Notes: generated from the sequence alone by a model not told the origin. A stretch of 64,000 nt of DNA from an uncultured Pseudomonadota bacterium (GCA_902799835.1 CADCCF010000003.1:62001-126000); one strand, 5' to 3'. Shown: positions 9,119 through 19,531, counted from the first letter of the stretch. Program-made: numbers and translations.

Positions 9119-9522
9119 TTTATCACTCTTGATTTGAGATTATTTCCTGCCGACATGCTGAATGTCGGTATTTTTATATTCTTTTTGCTATTGCCGGTCT
9201 GAATTTGGCACGAGCCATAAATCACGGCATTAGCAGTATGCAACGGAGCATAAGCGGTATATTCAAAAAACTCTCCCGGCTCCAACTCGGGCAATTCGCC
9301 TTTAAACCCGATTGAAGAATCATTATAGCGGTTACCCTCATCATCGGTGATATTCCAGTCTTTGCCGACCAATTTTATACGCTGATCGGTTTCGTTCTCA
9401 ACGCACATATAATATCCCCACATATACTCATTTTCGGCATTGTCATTATCGACCAACACCGAGCCTATTGAAATATTAATGCCGTCCGTTTTCAAACTCA
9501 CCAAATCATCAGCGACACTCAT
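9115..9522 (-). CDS. apaG: ApaG-domain protein
   Basis: ATG 9522 is preferred over the upstream TTG because AGAGG lies 6 nt before it; this gives 135 residues, close to the ApaG norm of about 125. The all-beta ApaG pattern is clear: YYMCVENETDQRIKLVGKDW, ITDDEGNRYNDSSIGFKGELPELEPGEFFEYTAYAPL split across strands, and a C-terminal VIYGSCQI. ApaG proteins are linked to metal tolerance in enterobacteria but their biochemical role is unsettled. The usual HWxI and GV(V)GE signatures are partly altered (KDWNI, GFKGE), so this is a divergent member. Confidence 0.75.
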   Translation of the reverse strand: MSVADDLVSLKTDGINISIGSVLVDNDNAENEYMWGYYMCVENETDQRIKLVGKDWNITDDEGNRYNDSSIGFKGELPELEPGEFFEYTAYAPLHTANAVIYGSCQIQTGNSKKNIKIPTFSMSAGNNLKSRVIN

Positions 9523-9635
9523 TCTCAACCTCTTTTTTTGGTAAAAAAAGTTAACGATTCGTTAAGAAACATTATCGCTGAGTACAAAAGCAAAACAAGC
9601 GACCTGAGGGTTTATCCACATGCTTATACACAAAA

Positions 9636-9666
9636 AAACGGAGGGATAAAATCACCCTCCGTTTTT
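9636..9666. terminator. Terminator downstream of the giant secreted-protein gene
   Basis: A 10-bp stem (AAACGGAGGG / CCCTCCGTTT) with a 9-nt loop; T-runs follow on both strands. It sits 25 nt past the stop of the minus-strand giant gene. Confidence 0.88.
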
Positions 9667-9691
9667 TGTCAATTCAGATATTCACTTTGAC

Positions 9692-12600
9692 TTAATCCAA
9701 CGGGTCATCACCATAACAACCATGATTTACACCATTTAGCATATTTCCGCCATGGAATTTCGCAATATTAACATTAGGAATAGCTGTAATATCTGTATTC
9801 TCATGATCACTGGTTGCCCAAGAGGTCCACTGATCACCCTCTTGATAAGGTTCTTCCGGTTTAAAATTACCAACCTGGTCGAAAGAACTGAAATGTAAAT
9901 TTCTCAAACTTACAACCAAAACCTTATTACCTTTTGTCCCTTTCCAATAGACTATACCAACCGGATTTCTACTGGGTTCACATTCATCTATCGGTCCAAA
10001 ACTTCCATCCTCAAAAGCAATATCGCCAATAGATACACCATCAGCATTTACCTTTGTAATAGGTCTAACTGCAGTTGCTAGCCCATAACTGCTCCACTTT
10101 TTATTACTAAAATCACTTATGGTACCACCACCAACCGCATAACCTTTACCGGTAGTGTCTTCTGATGATAACAATCCATAAGATGGCATTTGGTCCGTTG
10201 GAACACCACAATTAGCTTGAACCTGTTCTAAAACCTCATTAACTACCCCCTTAGTCCCCGGAACAACATCATTACCGGCAGTACCGACAGGATTTGTATA
10301 ATTAGTTATAAAAGGATAAAACTCACCAACTGAAGACAAATACCACTTCCCCTTACCATACATAACATTATCTTCTGATATTTCCGGAGGATAGAAATTG
10401 TATGCAGCCCATGCCGCTAAAGCTTTATTTCCAATTTGATTTATCGCTGCCAGAGTATATGCTCTACCATCTGTACTACCCGCAAACATGGTTGAACAAG
10501 TTTGTTTAGCACAATATGGTTTGTTACCATCACAATCTAAACCGACAGGATGCGCACAATTAGAAGTATTTTGTGTAAAATATGTTTCACAAGTTGCTTT
10601 ACAAGATTCATATCTACCATTACATGCACTACCAACAGGCCGATGAGGCCAGCAAGTTTGGCTATAGCTTGCCGGACATTGACAAGACCCGCCTACATTA
10701 GTTTTAGGCGGAACACAAACAACGGGAACTGCCGGAGATGAACCGCTGCCTGAGCCTGAAGCGGGAATTGTAAGATCAAAACAACTTACCTCACCACAAT
10801 TCTTCACCCCTTCAACATCTTCTCCGGCAGCCTTTTCATTCGCCCACCATGCATCGTTAAACTCACCATCATAAGGAGCCGCTGGGTCAAAACCATCAAT
10901 TGTTTTACTGTCACTAAAAGTCAAATTTTTCAAGCTCACGATTTTGGCGGATGCCCCATCGTCACTCACCCAAGTGACCACACCGACTGCAGTTTTGCTA
11001 CCATCATAATCTTCTGCACTGCCATAAGACAAGTCAGCATACATCACATCTCCCACCTTTGGTGAAACCACATTGGTCGAAAGACACTTCGGAGTAAAAC
11101 GCTTGGCCAAAAATGCAAAAGGACGAACACCATAGCCACCATAAGTATTATAGTACTTCGGCTGCATTTGCCTTTCGCCTCCATCCGGATCAAATACCCA
11201 AGCATTATCAGGGGCAGCTTCGGAAGATGACCAATACTTTAAGCCGCCACTACCTCTACCATCACTAAACAAAAACTTTTCAGCATCACATTCTTTGCCA
11301 ATCAGAACACTAAGAGTGTTCATGATAATGCTATAATTATCACCGGTTGCCCCTGAGTCACCTTCCGCCTCAGTTACCGCAGCCGCATTATAGCCATAAA
11401 CATCCATCCACTCGCCGATTGAAGGCAAATGCCATTTGGTTTGGCCAAAGTTGGCATCACCACTGTACAATCCCGGAACATAAAACTTATCACAAGCCAT
11501 AGCTGCTATGCTTCTTTCACCGAGTTGTTTTTTAATCGCTTGAGTATTGGCATAGCCCTCACTGGACACTGATGATGCCTGACAACCGGGTTGTGTATTC
11601 TCGCCACCCTCAATCACCGTGCAAGCCTTTTCACCATAGATATAATCCACACTCTTGGCAATCACATCAGACACTCCTTCATCAGTAAAAAGCGGATAAC
11701 TTTCTAAGTGAGCTGTATAAGGATTTTCCTCAGAAGAGCTTATCGCACGCGGGCTGATAACTCGCAAAGTCTTTTTATCCTCCGATACCCAATAGATGAT
11801 ACCGATTACATCGTCAAGATCTACATTGCCGCTATCATAATATTTACGAGAAGCACCAACAAAATGACCGACTTCCGGCTCATAACCCATATCTTCCAAA
11901 TCACTGGTCTGCAATTGCAATGCCGGAAATACATAGAAATTCATAACACTTTTAACATCATAGCCTACATGTGCATCTGCTGCTTCGTTCGTCAGCATAA
12001 TATATACATCCTTATCATTACCACCTTCTGACGATGATATTATATTATAATCACCCTTAAACAAATATACTCCATCGCCTAAAGCACCTTCCATGTCACT
12101 GTCATTAATAGCTGGAATAATATTATTCTCAATAATCTCATTATTGCCATAAGTTTCTGATAAGTCTAACAATGTCTGCACATCATTCCGCTGTTCCTCA
12201 CTGAGGTTGTTGACCGCTTGGGCAAACATATTCCAATCCATATTTTTGAGCATCATCAACTCACCAATGCTCGGCAGATACCATTTGCCGCGCCCGAACA
12301 GCTCATCATCTTCCTCCACTTGAGTTGCTATTCCCTCACCATGCGGATAGAAGATTTGAGCTATAATGGATGCTTTAGAACTCCCACCCACATTAGCCAG
12401 TTTCTCGGTATTTTTCTGACCGTCAAACAACGGACCGGTAAATTTGCTATAGTCATTACCTTCGGTACAAACCGTCAAATCGCCGGAACAAGTCCACGGA
12501 TTGTTTCTAACCTCCGGCACATCTCCGACCGGACTGAAGGCAGACCCCGACAGATTATTCTCATAATCACCATAGGGATTTTCCGGATCAAAGTCACCAT

Positions 12601-14875
12601 TATCTCCGCCCATAAGGCCCAACGGACGATGCATTATCCAAACATTTTGCCCATCCGCTGAGACAAAGAAGATAATACCCACCTCATCATCGAGATTTCC
12701 GTCAAAATCACCAAACCTAAGGTCTTTGTGGACAACGTACCCCGGTCGAGGACCATCCCCGGTTTCTGACTCCAGCTTATCAGCCGTCAATTTGATAATC
12801 GGGAGAACATTATGGGGTTCCTCTTTGTTTCTAAATTGAATACTTGCATCTCCCCTGTCAGTTTTGAAGGTCGTTTGAATCTCTTCATTTACTTCATTTG
12901 AGGTCCAGTATTTGCTCGCAAACTCTAAGCCATACATTTGTTGGTAGGTTTCATTAACCTGATCGAAACCTTCGTAATTGATACCGATCAACGCATCATA
13001 ATAATTATCAAAATCTTCACCGTCTTTCCAGTGTTGCTCAATCTCCGCCATATTGCCGACAACTTTGTTCCAATCGGCTCCGTACAAATTCATCAGCTCA
13101 CCGACTGAGGGCAGATACCATTGTCCTTGTCCCCACTCCGGATCATCCTTAGCTATTCCTCGTTGCTCCGGATAGAACGAATGTACTATACAAGCCGCTT
13201 TGGCCGGAGATGCATTAGGATCACCCACATCACAGCCCCAAGCATTCAAGATTGCATCAGTGTTGGCCTTACCGTCAAACAACGGACCGGTGTATTTTTC
13301 ATAATCATTACACTCTTCCGGCTCTTCCGGCTCCTCGCCGCTCACTCCGCCACAAGTCCAGGCATTGGTCGGCATATTTTCATAGGCATAATCTTCACCC
13401 CACTCAAATCCCTCTTCGCCTTCCCACGAGACATCTCCACCATATCTGGCATTGTGCATTGCCACAATCTTTACTCGGTTTCCATTCGACTGAACCCAAT
13501 AAATCATACCCATTATCGGATCTTCATCTTTGACCTCCATCGCCTGCTCAGGGTTGAGAATTTGCAAGTTTTTGGTGACAACTTGACCAATTTTTGCTTT
13601 TTTAAATTGCTCATCCAAACCGTGTCTACTAATCTCCGTCACCGGACGAACAGAATACCCGCTGCCTTTTCTACCGACTAAATTCAACAATTCATTTGGC
13701 TCCATACCATCTGCCATCTTCACCACAAAGACATCATCTTTTCCCTTAACTGATGAGGTCCAGTATTTATATTTACTTCCATCCAAGTCATCAAATTCTT
13801 CCATACCCAATTCTTTGAACTGGTTCAAAGTGGCTTGCAATTTTTTATAATTTGTTCCTGTTGAAAAATTACCTACCCAAGCATAATCACCTTGGGCTAC
13901 GCCTTGAACTATATCCGGTTCGGTTTTTTGCAGTGCCTCAGCCAGATGATCCCAATTCATGCCATACATCTGCAACATCTCGCCTTGCGAGGGCAAATAC
14001 CATTTTCCGACCCCGAAACGCTCATCATCTTCGGCTAAAAGTTCCTTATTTTCATACGGACTATATGCAATAGCATATTTTACGGCATTTGATGCTGCGG
14101 CATTACTTGCTCTATCCTGTTGTGCTATTTCATCGGTATAAAACCAACCATCAAACAACAGTCCTTTCATCATCCCAAAATCGTTTACACTCTCACTACT
14201 ACCGTCATTAGACCAAGTGCACACTGCCGTGCCGCTGCCGTTATCATTTTCTTCCGGCTCAGCCACCGCCACCGTGTTACAATATTTGAATTTTTGACCG
14301 CCGTCATAGGTACAAGCATTACCATCACCCTCGGTGCCGGATGGACAATATTTATAAGCTGAATCACATTTACAAGACTTGTACAATCCGCCGCAAGCCG
14401 CATCAACCCCGACTACACCGACACCGTCACATTTTTCTTTATAAACGTTGGAGCAAGTACACTCGCTGTATTTATAGCCGCCGTCGGCCGTACAAACCTC
14501 ACCGCTACCATCTTCCGTGCCGCTGCAATACTTAAAATTACCGGCACAGGTACAAGAGGCATACAAACCGTCACATTTGCTGCCGACACCTTTTTCGCCG
14601 ACACCGCTGCAAGTTTTGTTGTGGGAAGTGGGACATTTACAATCTTTGTAACAAGTCAAACTACCTTGCTGAATTGTGGTACAAGACTTGCCGGCGGGGA
14701 TAGCATTGAGATAGCCTAATTCGGCACAACCGGACACCAATCTTTGTCTTGAAGTATTGGGCATCATATTGAACGGATCACTCTCGGCCCAATAACGTTC
14801 CGTACGATAAATTCTGGCATTTGCATTTGCAACGGCCAAAACAGCGATTATCGCCGCCAGTAATAATTTTTTCAT
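9692..14875 (-). CDS. Giant secreted Cys-rich protein with five Lcl_C/DUF1566-like modules
   Basis: A 1727-residue protein from ATG 14875, where AAGGGGGA precedes a clean signal peptide (MKKLLLAAIIAVLAVANANA). Residues about 45-210 are Cys-rich, with repeats of the form C-x-G-x-G-V-G-x-x-C-x-G-x-Y-x-x-C-x-C. A five-fold module follows. Each has GKWYLPSxGE (variants WHLPSIGE and WYLSSVGE), most have KYWTSS or YWSSSE, and most end in VRPV or VRPF, as in DUF1566/Lcl_C domains; each is followed by an IYWVSxDxxxxxIxS strand segment. A second Cys-rich patch (SCQCPASYSQTC onward) lies before module five. Modules three and five lack the canonical YWSSS. No transmembrane or sorting segment is visible at the C-terminus, so it is probably secreted or loosely surface-bound. 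The role is unknown; adhesion is only a guess. Confidence 0.75.
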   Translation of the reverse strand: MKKLLLAAIIAVLAVANANARIYRTERYWAESDPFNMMPNTSRQRLVSGCAELGYLNAIPAGKSCTTIQQGSLTCYKDCKCPTSHNKTCSGVGEKGVGSKCDGLYASCTCAGNFKYCSGTEDGSGEVCTADGGYKYSECTCSNVYKEKCDGVGVVGVDAACGGLYKSCKCDSAYKYCPSGTEGDGNACTYDGGQKFKYCNTVAVAEPEENDNGSGTAVCTWSNDGSSESVNDFGMMKGLLFDGWFYTDEIAQQDRASNAAASNAVKYAIAYSPYENKELLAEDDERFGVGKWYLPSQGEMLQMYGMNWDHLAEALQKTEPDIVQGVAQGDYAWVGNFSTGTNYKKLQATLNQFKELGMEEFDDLDGSKYKYWTSSVKGKDDVFVVKMADGMEPNELLNLVGRKGSGYSVRPVTEISRHGLDEQFKKAKIGQVVTKNLQILNPEQAMEVKDEDPIMGMIYWVQSNGNRVKIVAMHNARYGGDVSWEGEEGFEWGEDYAYENMPTNAWTCGGVSGEEPEEPEECNDYEKYTGPLFDGKANTDAILNAWGCDVGDPNASPAKAACIVHSFYPEQRGIAKDDPEWGQGQWYLPSVGELMNLYGADWNKVVGNMAEIEQHWKDGEDFDNYYDALIGINYEGFDQVNETYQQMYGLEFASKYWTSNEVNEEIQTTFKTDRGDASIQFRNKEEPHNVLPIIKLTADKLESETGDGPRPGYVVHKDLRFGDFDGNLDDEVGIIFFVSADGQNVWIMHRPLGLMGGDNGDFDPENPYGDYENNLSGSAFSPVGDVPEVRNNPWTCSGDLTVCTEGNDYSKFTGPLFDGQKNTEKLANVGGSSKASIIAQIFYPHGEGIATQVEEDDELFGRGKWYLPSIGELMMLKNMDWNMFAQAVNNLSEEQRNDVQTLLDLSETYGNNEIIENNIIPAINDSDMEGALGDGVYLFKGDYNIISSSEGGNDKDVYIMLTNEAADAHVGYDVKSVMNFYVFPALQLQTSDLEDMGYEPEVGHFVGASRKYYDSGNVDLDDVIGIIYWVSEDKKTLRVISPRAISSSEENPYTAHLESYPLFTDEGVSDVIAKSVDYIYGEKACTVIEGGENTQPGCQASSVSSEGYANTQAIKKQLGERSIAAMACDKFYVPGLYSGDANFGQTKWHLPSIGEWMDVYGYNAAAVTEAEGDSGATGDNYSIIMNTLSVLIGKECDAEKFLFSDGRGSGGLKYWSSSEAAPDNAWVFDPDGGERQMQPKYYNTYGGYGVRPFAFLAKRFTPKCLSTNVVSPKVGDVMYADLSYGSAEDYDGSKTAVGVVTWVSDDGASAKIVSLKNLTFSDSKTIDGFDPAAPYDGEFNDAWWANEKAAGEDVEGVKNCGEVSCFDLTIPASGSGSGSSPAVPVVCVPPKTNVGGSCQCPASYSQTCWPHRPVGSACNGRYESCKATCETYFTQNTSNCAHPVGLDCDGNKPYCAKQTCSTMFAGSTDGRAYTLAAINQIGNKALAAWAAYNFYPPEISEDNVMYGKGKWYLSSVGEFYPFITNYTNPVGTAGNDVVPGTKGVVNEVLEQVQANCGVPTDQMPSYGLLSSEDTTGKGYAVGGGTISDFSNKKWSSYGLATAVRPITKVNADGVSIGDIAFEDGSFGPIDECEPSRNPVGIVYWKGTKGNKVLVVSLRNLHFSSFDQVGNFKPEEPYQEGDQWTSWATSDHENTDITAIPNVNIAKFHGGNMLNGVNHGCYGDDPLD

Positions 14876-15060
14876 AGAACTATCCCCCTTTAACCGAGAA
14901 ATTTCGAACGATACTTCGACCGATTTTCTCATTTTTCAAGCTTGCTAATGTGACATTTCATTTCAATCACACATATGTAGTTACATTTTACAATAATTAT
15001 TCAAATTTTGCAATACATTTTTCAATTTATCACTAACAGAATTAGTAAATAAAATTCGAA

Positions 15061-15150
15061 GATGCCTTATTCGGACTGCAAACAGTCCTCAGGCATGACA
15101 AAACCGATAATGTCACCCCTGAGCAGTCTTTAGACTGCGAATTAGGGGTC
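15061..15150. repeat. Compound inverted-repeat element
   Basis: Nested inverted repeats fill the gap between the giant gene and plsY. ATGCCT (15062) pairs with AGGCAT (15091) around GGACTG-caaa-CAGTCC; TGACA (15096) pairs with TGTCA (15111); CCCCT (15116) pairs with AGGGG (15144) around GCAGTCT-TT-AGACTGC. Together they would fold as two hairpins joined by a third stem. It has no T-run and is not a terminator. It may be a small mobile palindromic element or a structured RNA. The rest of the 14876-15245 gap is AT-rich with no gene visible. Confidence 0.6.
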
Positions 15151-15245
15151 TCCCAAATTTTAACTGCCTTTCATCAATAAAGTTGCAAAAAAAAATTTTT
15201 ATGCTTATAATAGCTGCCATAAAATTTAATAAAGGAGTATATGTT

Positions 15246-15947
15246 ATGTTCAATGATACCATTTTTGCCCTGTGGGGAATTTGCGGATACTTAATCGGAT
15301 CCATACCTTTCGGATTGTTGTTATGCCTTGCTTTCGGCTATGGCGATATTCGCAAATCCGGCTCCGGTAATATCGGCGCCACCAATGTTTTGCGTGTCAG
15401 CAAAAATAAACTATTGGCTCTGCTCACTGTCCTTTTTGACGCTTCCAAAGCCGGTATCATTGCTTATGTTGCTATGAAAGTTATTTCTCCCAAACCGGCT
15501 GTCTTTTGCGGTATTGTTACCCAACTCAACGTTTTGGTCGCCCTCATCAGCGGCACCATGGCTATCATCGGGCACAATTTTCCAATCTGGCTCAAATTCA
15601 AAGGTGGCAAAGGAGTTGCCTCATCTTTCGGTCTTATATTGGCGACCGCGCCTTTGACTGCTCTAGCCGCCTTCATCGTCTGGATTGTGACAGCAATAAT
15701 CTTTCGTTATTCGTCTCTGGCCGCCATCGTTGCAGCCCTGTCCACTCCGCTCATTTCATTTTTCGCCAATGATTTGATTTATACCGTATTTATCGCCTTT
15801 TTATCTTTGCTTTTGCTGATACGTCACCATGCCAACTTTGCTCGCCTGATCAAAGGTGAAGAAAGCAAGATAAGTTTTAGCAAAGGTAAAGCTCCTAAAA
15901 ATGAAAAGAGTAAAAAGAGCACAAAGAGTAAAAAGAGTAAAAAATAA
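15246..15947 (+). CDS. plsY: Glycerol-3-phosphate acyltransferase PlsY
   Basis: ATG 15246 is chosen because AAAGGAG lies 8 nt upstream; this gives 233 residues. PlsY transfers the acyl group of acyl phosphate to glycerol-3-phosphate at the inner membrane, the first step of phospholipid synthesis. Motifs: YLIGSIPFG in helix 1, the RKSGSGNIGATNVLR loop, GHNFPIWLKFKGGKGVASSFG, and the C-terminal RHHANFARLIKGEE. Five or more membrane segments are visible. The tail after residue 205 is an unusual Lys/Ser-rich stretch (KKSTKSKKSKK). It abuts dprA with no gap. Confidence 0.96.
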   Translation: MFNDTIFALWGICGYLIGSIPFGLLLCLAFGYGDIRKSGSGNIGATNVLRVSKNKLLALLTVLFDASKAGIIAYVAMKVISPKPAVFCGIVTQLNVLVALISGTMAIIGHNFPIWLKFKGGKGVASSFGLILATAPLTALAAFIVWIVTAIIFRYSSLAAIVAALSTPLISFFANDLIYTVFIAFLSLLLLIRHHANFARLIKGEESKISFSKGKAPKNEKSKKSTKSKKSKK

Positions 15948-17057
15948 GTGGCTTCTTCAACTGACATTATTAACGCACTTCGCCTGATTAACACCTCAGG
16001 AGTAGGTGCGGTCGGTTATTATCACCTATTATCGGAACATGGCAGCGAACAAGCTGCTCTTGATGCTCTTGCCGCCATTGGTCGAACTTCATGGAGCATT
16101 GAGCGTGCCGAGCAAGAAATGGAGCTTTGTGCCACCCAAGGCATCAAAATTTTGCTCTACACCGACCCTGAATATCCTTCCGTCTTAAAAAATATCACCG
16201 ATTATCCACCCGTTCTTTATGTCAAAGGCAATCCTCAAGCCCTGAATTTGTCACGCAATATTGCTATTGTCGGCTCGCGTGCCGCCTCGTCCAATGGTTG
16301 TCGGATTGCCGCCCGAATCGCCGAAGAACTGGCTCAAGAACAAATCGGCATTATCTCCGGCATGGCCAGAGGCATTGATTCTGCTGCTCATTGCGGAGCC
16401 TTAACTGCCCAAGGGGGCTTAACGGTTGCTGTACTCGGAACCGGTGTTGATGTAATCTATCCCAGCGAAAATCAAAACCTTTATGAACAAATTGCTGAGC
16501 ATGGTTGTGTTGTATCGGAATTTCCGCTCGGAACTTCCGGAATTTCTGCCAACTTTCCTCGCCGCAATCGTATTATCGCCGGCTTGAGCCAAGGCGTCTT
16601 GGTGGTTGAAGCCGGTTTGAAATCCGGTTCGCTTATCACCGCTGATTATGCCATTAGACAAGGCAAAATGTTGTTTGCCGTTCCGGGCACACCCGATGTT
16701 TCGCGTTCATCAGGCTCCAACTTCTTAATCAAAAAAGGGGCTCTTTTGGCTGATTGTGCCGCCGACATTCTCTCCGCTCTCAAAGAACTTCCGTCGCAAT
16801 CTTTTATGCAAAATTCCCAAGCACAACAAAAAGTTCTTGTTTTTGCAAATAATGATGTTAAGTTTAGCAAAAATGAAAAAAAGAATAATATTGACTCGCC
16901 TTTAGCTGAATTTTTGACCGTCGATGGGGTTGATATTGATGAATTGATAAGGTTAACCGGTCAGAATCCTTCAGCTGTGGCAGCCCAAATTTTGGAGCTG
17001 GAACTTGAGGGCATCATCCACCGTATCTCCGGCAACAAAATAGCGCTGATAAAATAA
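15948..17057 (+). CDS. dprA: DNA-processing protein DprA
   Basis: The GTG at 15948 follows the plsY stop directly, giving 369 residues. N-terminal SAM-like helices (VGAVGYYHLLSEHG) are followed by the Rossmann-like DprA core: IAIVGSRAASSNG, ISGMARGIDSAAHCGAL, VAVLGTGVDVIYPSEN, FPRRNRIIAGLS, VVEAGLKSGSLITADYA and VFAVPGTP-type segment (FAVPGTPDVSRSSGSN). A C-terminal winged-helix domain occupies about residues 310-369. DprA loads RecA on incoming single-stranded DNA during transformation; no other competence genes are in the window. The plsY-dprA-topA order is common in alphaproteobacteria. Confidence 0.96.
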   Translation: MASSTDIINALRLINTSGVGAVGYYHLLSEHGSEQAALDALAAIGRTSWSIERAEQEMELCATQGIKILLYTDPEYPSVLKNITDYPPVLYVKGNPQALNLSRNIAIVGSRAASSNGCRIAARIAEELAQEQIGIISGMARGIDSAAHCGALTAQGGLTVAVLGTGVDVIYPSENQNLYEQIAEHGCVVSEFPLGTSGISANFPRRNRIIAGLSQGVLVVEAGLKSGSLITADYAIRQGKMLFAVPGTPDVSRSSGSNFLIKKGALLADCAADILSALKELPSQSFMQNSQAQQKVLVFANNDVKFSKNEKKNNIDSPLAEFLTVDGVDIDELIRLTGQNPSAVAAQILELELEGIIHRISGNKIALIK

Positions 17058-17074
17058 AAATGGATTAAAACAAA

Positions 17075-19531
17075 ATGAAACTAGTTATCGTTGAATCTCC
17101 GGCAAAAGCCAAAACCATTAATAAATATTTGGGCAAAGACTACCAAGTTTTGGCCAGTTTCGGACACATCCGCGATTTGCCGAGCAAAGACGGATCCGTC
17201 AATCCTGATGATGATTTTGCCATGACTTGGGAACTCAGTACCGGCGGTAAAAAACGTCTTGCCGATATCGTAAAAGCGCTCAAAGATGCTGATACTCTCA
17301 TTCTCGCCTCCGACCCTGATAGAGAGGGAGAAGCTATTGCCTGGCATATCTTAGAAGAACTCAAATCCAAAAAAGCCCTTAAAGGCAAAAAAATCGAGCG
17401 CGTGGTCTTTCATGAAATTACCAAATCGGCAATTACCGAAGCTATCAAAAACCCGCGCGAAATTGATGACAACTTGGTTTCAGCCTATATGGGGCGTCGC
17501 GCACTTGACTATTTGGTCGGTTTTACTCTTTCACCGGTTTTGTGGCGCAAACTCCCCGGATCCAAGTCTGCCGGTCGTGTACAATCGGTTGCTTTGCGTC
17601 TGATTTGTGATCGCGAAACCGAAATCGAAAAATTCAAACCGGAAGAATATTGGACGATTGATGCCGAACTGTTTACCTCAGCCAAAGCACTGATAAAATC
17701 GCATCTGATGGAATTAGACGGCAAAAAGCTGGAAAAATTTGACCTCAACTCCGAGGCCAAAGCTTTGGCGGCAAAAGCTAAAATAGAAGCTCAAAATTTT
17801 GCCGTAGCCGAAGTCGAGCGCAAAAAAGCCAATCGCTATCCGGCGCCGCCTTTTACAACTTCAACCTTGCAACAGGAAGCCGCCCGCAAATTGCGTTTCT
17901 CAGCCAAACGCACCATGCAAATCGCTCAAAAACTCTATGAAGACGGGTTGATTACTTATATGCGTACTGATGCGGTCAATCTCTCGGCCGAGGCCATCAA
18001 AGCTTGCCGTGATGCTATTTTAAAATATTTTGGCGAAGCTTATTTGCCTAAAACCGCCAAAGAATATAAAACCAAATCCAAAAATGCTCAAGAAGCACAC
18101 GAAGCCATCCGTCCATCCGATGTTTTGAACACTCCTAAAAAAATGGAAGTCAAATTGTCGGCTGAGGAACATAAACTCTATGAATTGATTTGGAAACGTA
18201 CCGTTGCCTGCCAAATGAATCCTGCCGTAATGGATAGGGTTGTTATTGACTCGCGTTCTGAAGATAAAAAGATTTTATTGCGTGCCACCGGTCAGGTTAT
18301 TGCTTTTGACGGTTTCTTAAAATTGTATCAGGAATCTCAAGATGACGCCGAGGAAGACGACGAAAATCGCATTTTGCCCAATGTCGAAAAAGGCGACAAA
18401 CTAACCAAGGGCGAAATTATTCCCGAACAGCATTTTACCACACCTCCTCCGCGTTTTACCGAAGCAAGTTTGGTTAAAAAACTAGAAGAATTAGGTATCG
18501 GACGCCCGTCAACTTATGCCACGATTATCGCCGTTTTGCAGGAACGTAAATATGTTCGAGTTGAAAAATTGCGCTTTATTCCCGAGGACAGAGGTCGCAT
18601 TGTTACTGTTTTCTTGGAAAATTTCTTTAAAAAATATGTAGAATATGACTTTACCGCCCAAATGGAAGAATTTTTGGATGATGTTTCTTCCGGCCAAATG
18701 GAGTGGAAAAAGTTATTGCAAGGTTTCTGGAACAAATTTATAAAAAATGTTGAAGATGTTCGTCCTTTGCAAATTTCCGAAGTTATTGATAAGATTGATG
18801 AAGTTTTGGGACATCACTTATTCCCACCACGTACCGATGGCTCTGATCCCAGAATTTGTCCCGAGTGCGGCAAAGGTCGTTTGAGTATTAAATTGGGCAA
18901 ATTCGGGGCTTTTATCGGCTGTTCCAACTATCCGGAATGTAAATATACCAAACCTTTGACTGATACCAGTGATGAGGAAACCTCTAATGTTCCACAAATC
19001 AAGGAAGCGGCTGACAAAGTTTTAGGCACCAGCAACGGTCAAAATATTTATCTCAAAAAAGGTCCTTACGGCTTTTATGTTCAATTGGGTGAAGATGCTA
19101 CAGCCACAACCGAAAAACCTAAGCGCTCCTCCCTACCCAAAGGATTAAGCGCTGAGGAAATCACTTTTGAACAAGCCGAAAGACTATTAAGTCTGCCTTT
19201 GGATTTTGGTGATGACATCACCTTAAACAGCGGTAAATTCGGTCCTTATATCAAACAAGGTAACAAATCGGTTTCCTTGCGTGGTGCTGATAATATCTTC
19301 AACATGACTAAAGAGCGCGCCTTAGAATTATTAAGCACGGCCAAAGAAAAGCCTACCGGCAAAATTTTAGGCGTTTATCCCAAAAACAAACAAAATATCC
19401 AATTGTTAATGGGACGCTATGGACCATACTTAAAGTGCGGTCGCTTTAATTATGCTATTCCTAAAAATGTATCCGGTCACGAGCCGACACTTGAGGAAGC
19501 TATTAAGATTATCGAAACTAAGAAAGCATAA
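17075..19531 (+). CDS. topA: DNA topoisomerase I
   Basis: An 818-residue type IA topoisomerase that relaxes negative supercoils. Order of parts: N-terminal Toprim (VIVESPAKAKTI, DPDREGEAIAWH), the central gate with the active-site Tyr295 in GLITYMRTDAVNL, a C4 zinc ribbon near residue 590-630 (CPECGKG and GCSNYPEC), and three C-terminal Toprim-linked repeats (KKGPYGFYVQLG, NSGKFGPYIKQG, GRYGPYLKCG). It starts 17 nt after dprA with only a weak ribosome site, consistent with read-through from the plsY-dprA transcript. Confidence 0.97.
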   Translation: MKLVIVESPAKAKTINKYLGKDYQVLASFGHIRDLPSKDGSVNPDDDFAMTWELSTGGKKRLADIVKALKDADTLILASDPDREGEAIAWHILEELKSKKALKGKKIERVVFHEITKSAITEAIKNPREIDDNLVSAYMGRRALDYLVGFTLSPVLWRKLPGSKSAGRVQSVALRLICDRETEIEKFKPEEYWTIDAELFTSAKALIKSHLMELDGKKLEKFDLNSEAKALAAKAKIEAQNFAVAEVERKKANRYPAPPFTTSTLQQEAARKLRFSAKRTMQIAQKLYEDGLITYMRTDAVNLSAEAIKACRDAILKYFGEAYLPKTAKEYKTKSKNAQEAHEAIRPSDVLNTPKKMEVKLSAEEHKLYELIWKRTVACQMNPAVMDRVVIDSRSEDKKILLRATGQVIAFDGFLKLYQESQDDAEEDDENRILPNVEKGDKLTKGEIIPEQHFTTPPPRFTEASLVKKLEELGIGRPSTYATIIAVLQERKYVRVEKLRFIPEDRGRIVTVFLENFFKKYVEYDFTAQMEEFLDDVSSGQMEWKKLLQGFWNKFIKNVEDVRPLQISEVIDKIDEVLGHHLFPPRTDGSDPRICPECGKGRLSIKLGKFGAFIGCSNYPECKYTKPLTDTSDEETSNVPQIKEAADKVLGTSNGQNIYLKKGPYGFYVQLGEDATATTEKPKRSSLPKGLSAEEITFEQAERLLSLPLDFGDDITLNSGKFGPYIKQGNKSVSLRGADNIFNMTKERALELLSTAKEKPTGKILGVYPKNKQNIQLLMGRYGPYLKCGRFNYAIPKNVSGHEPTLEEAIKIIETKKA

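Noticed and set aside
13121..13681. 186-codon plus-strand frame antisense to the giant secreted protein
   Set aside because: It lies opposite a conserved module (WYLPS, YWTSS) and its translation has no recognisable features; a shadow of codon bias.
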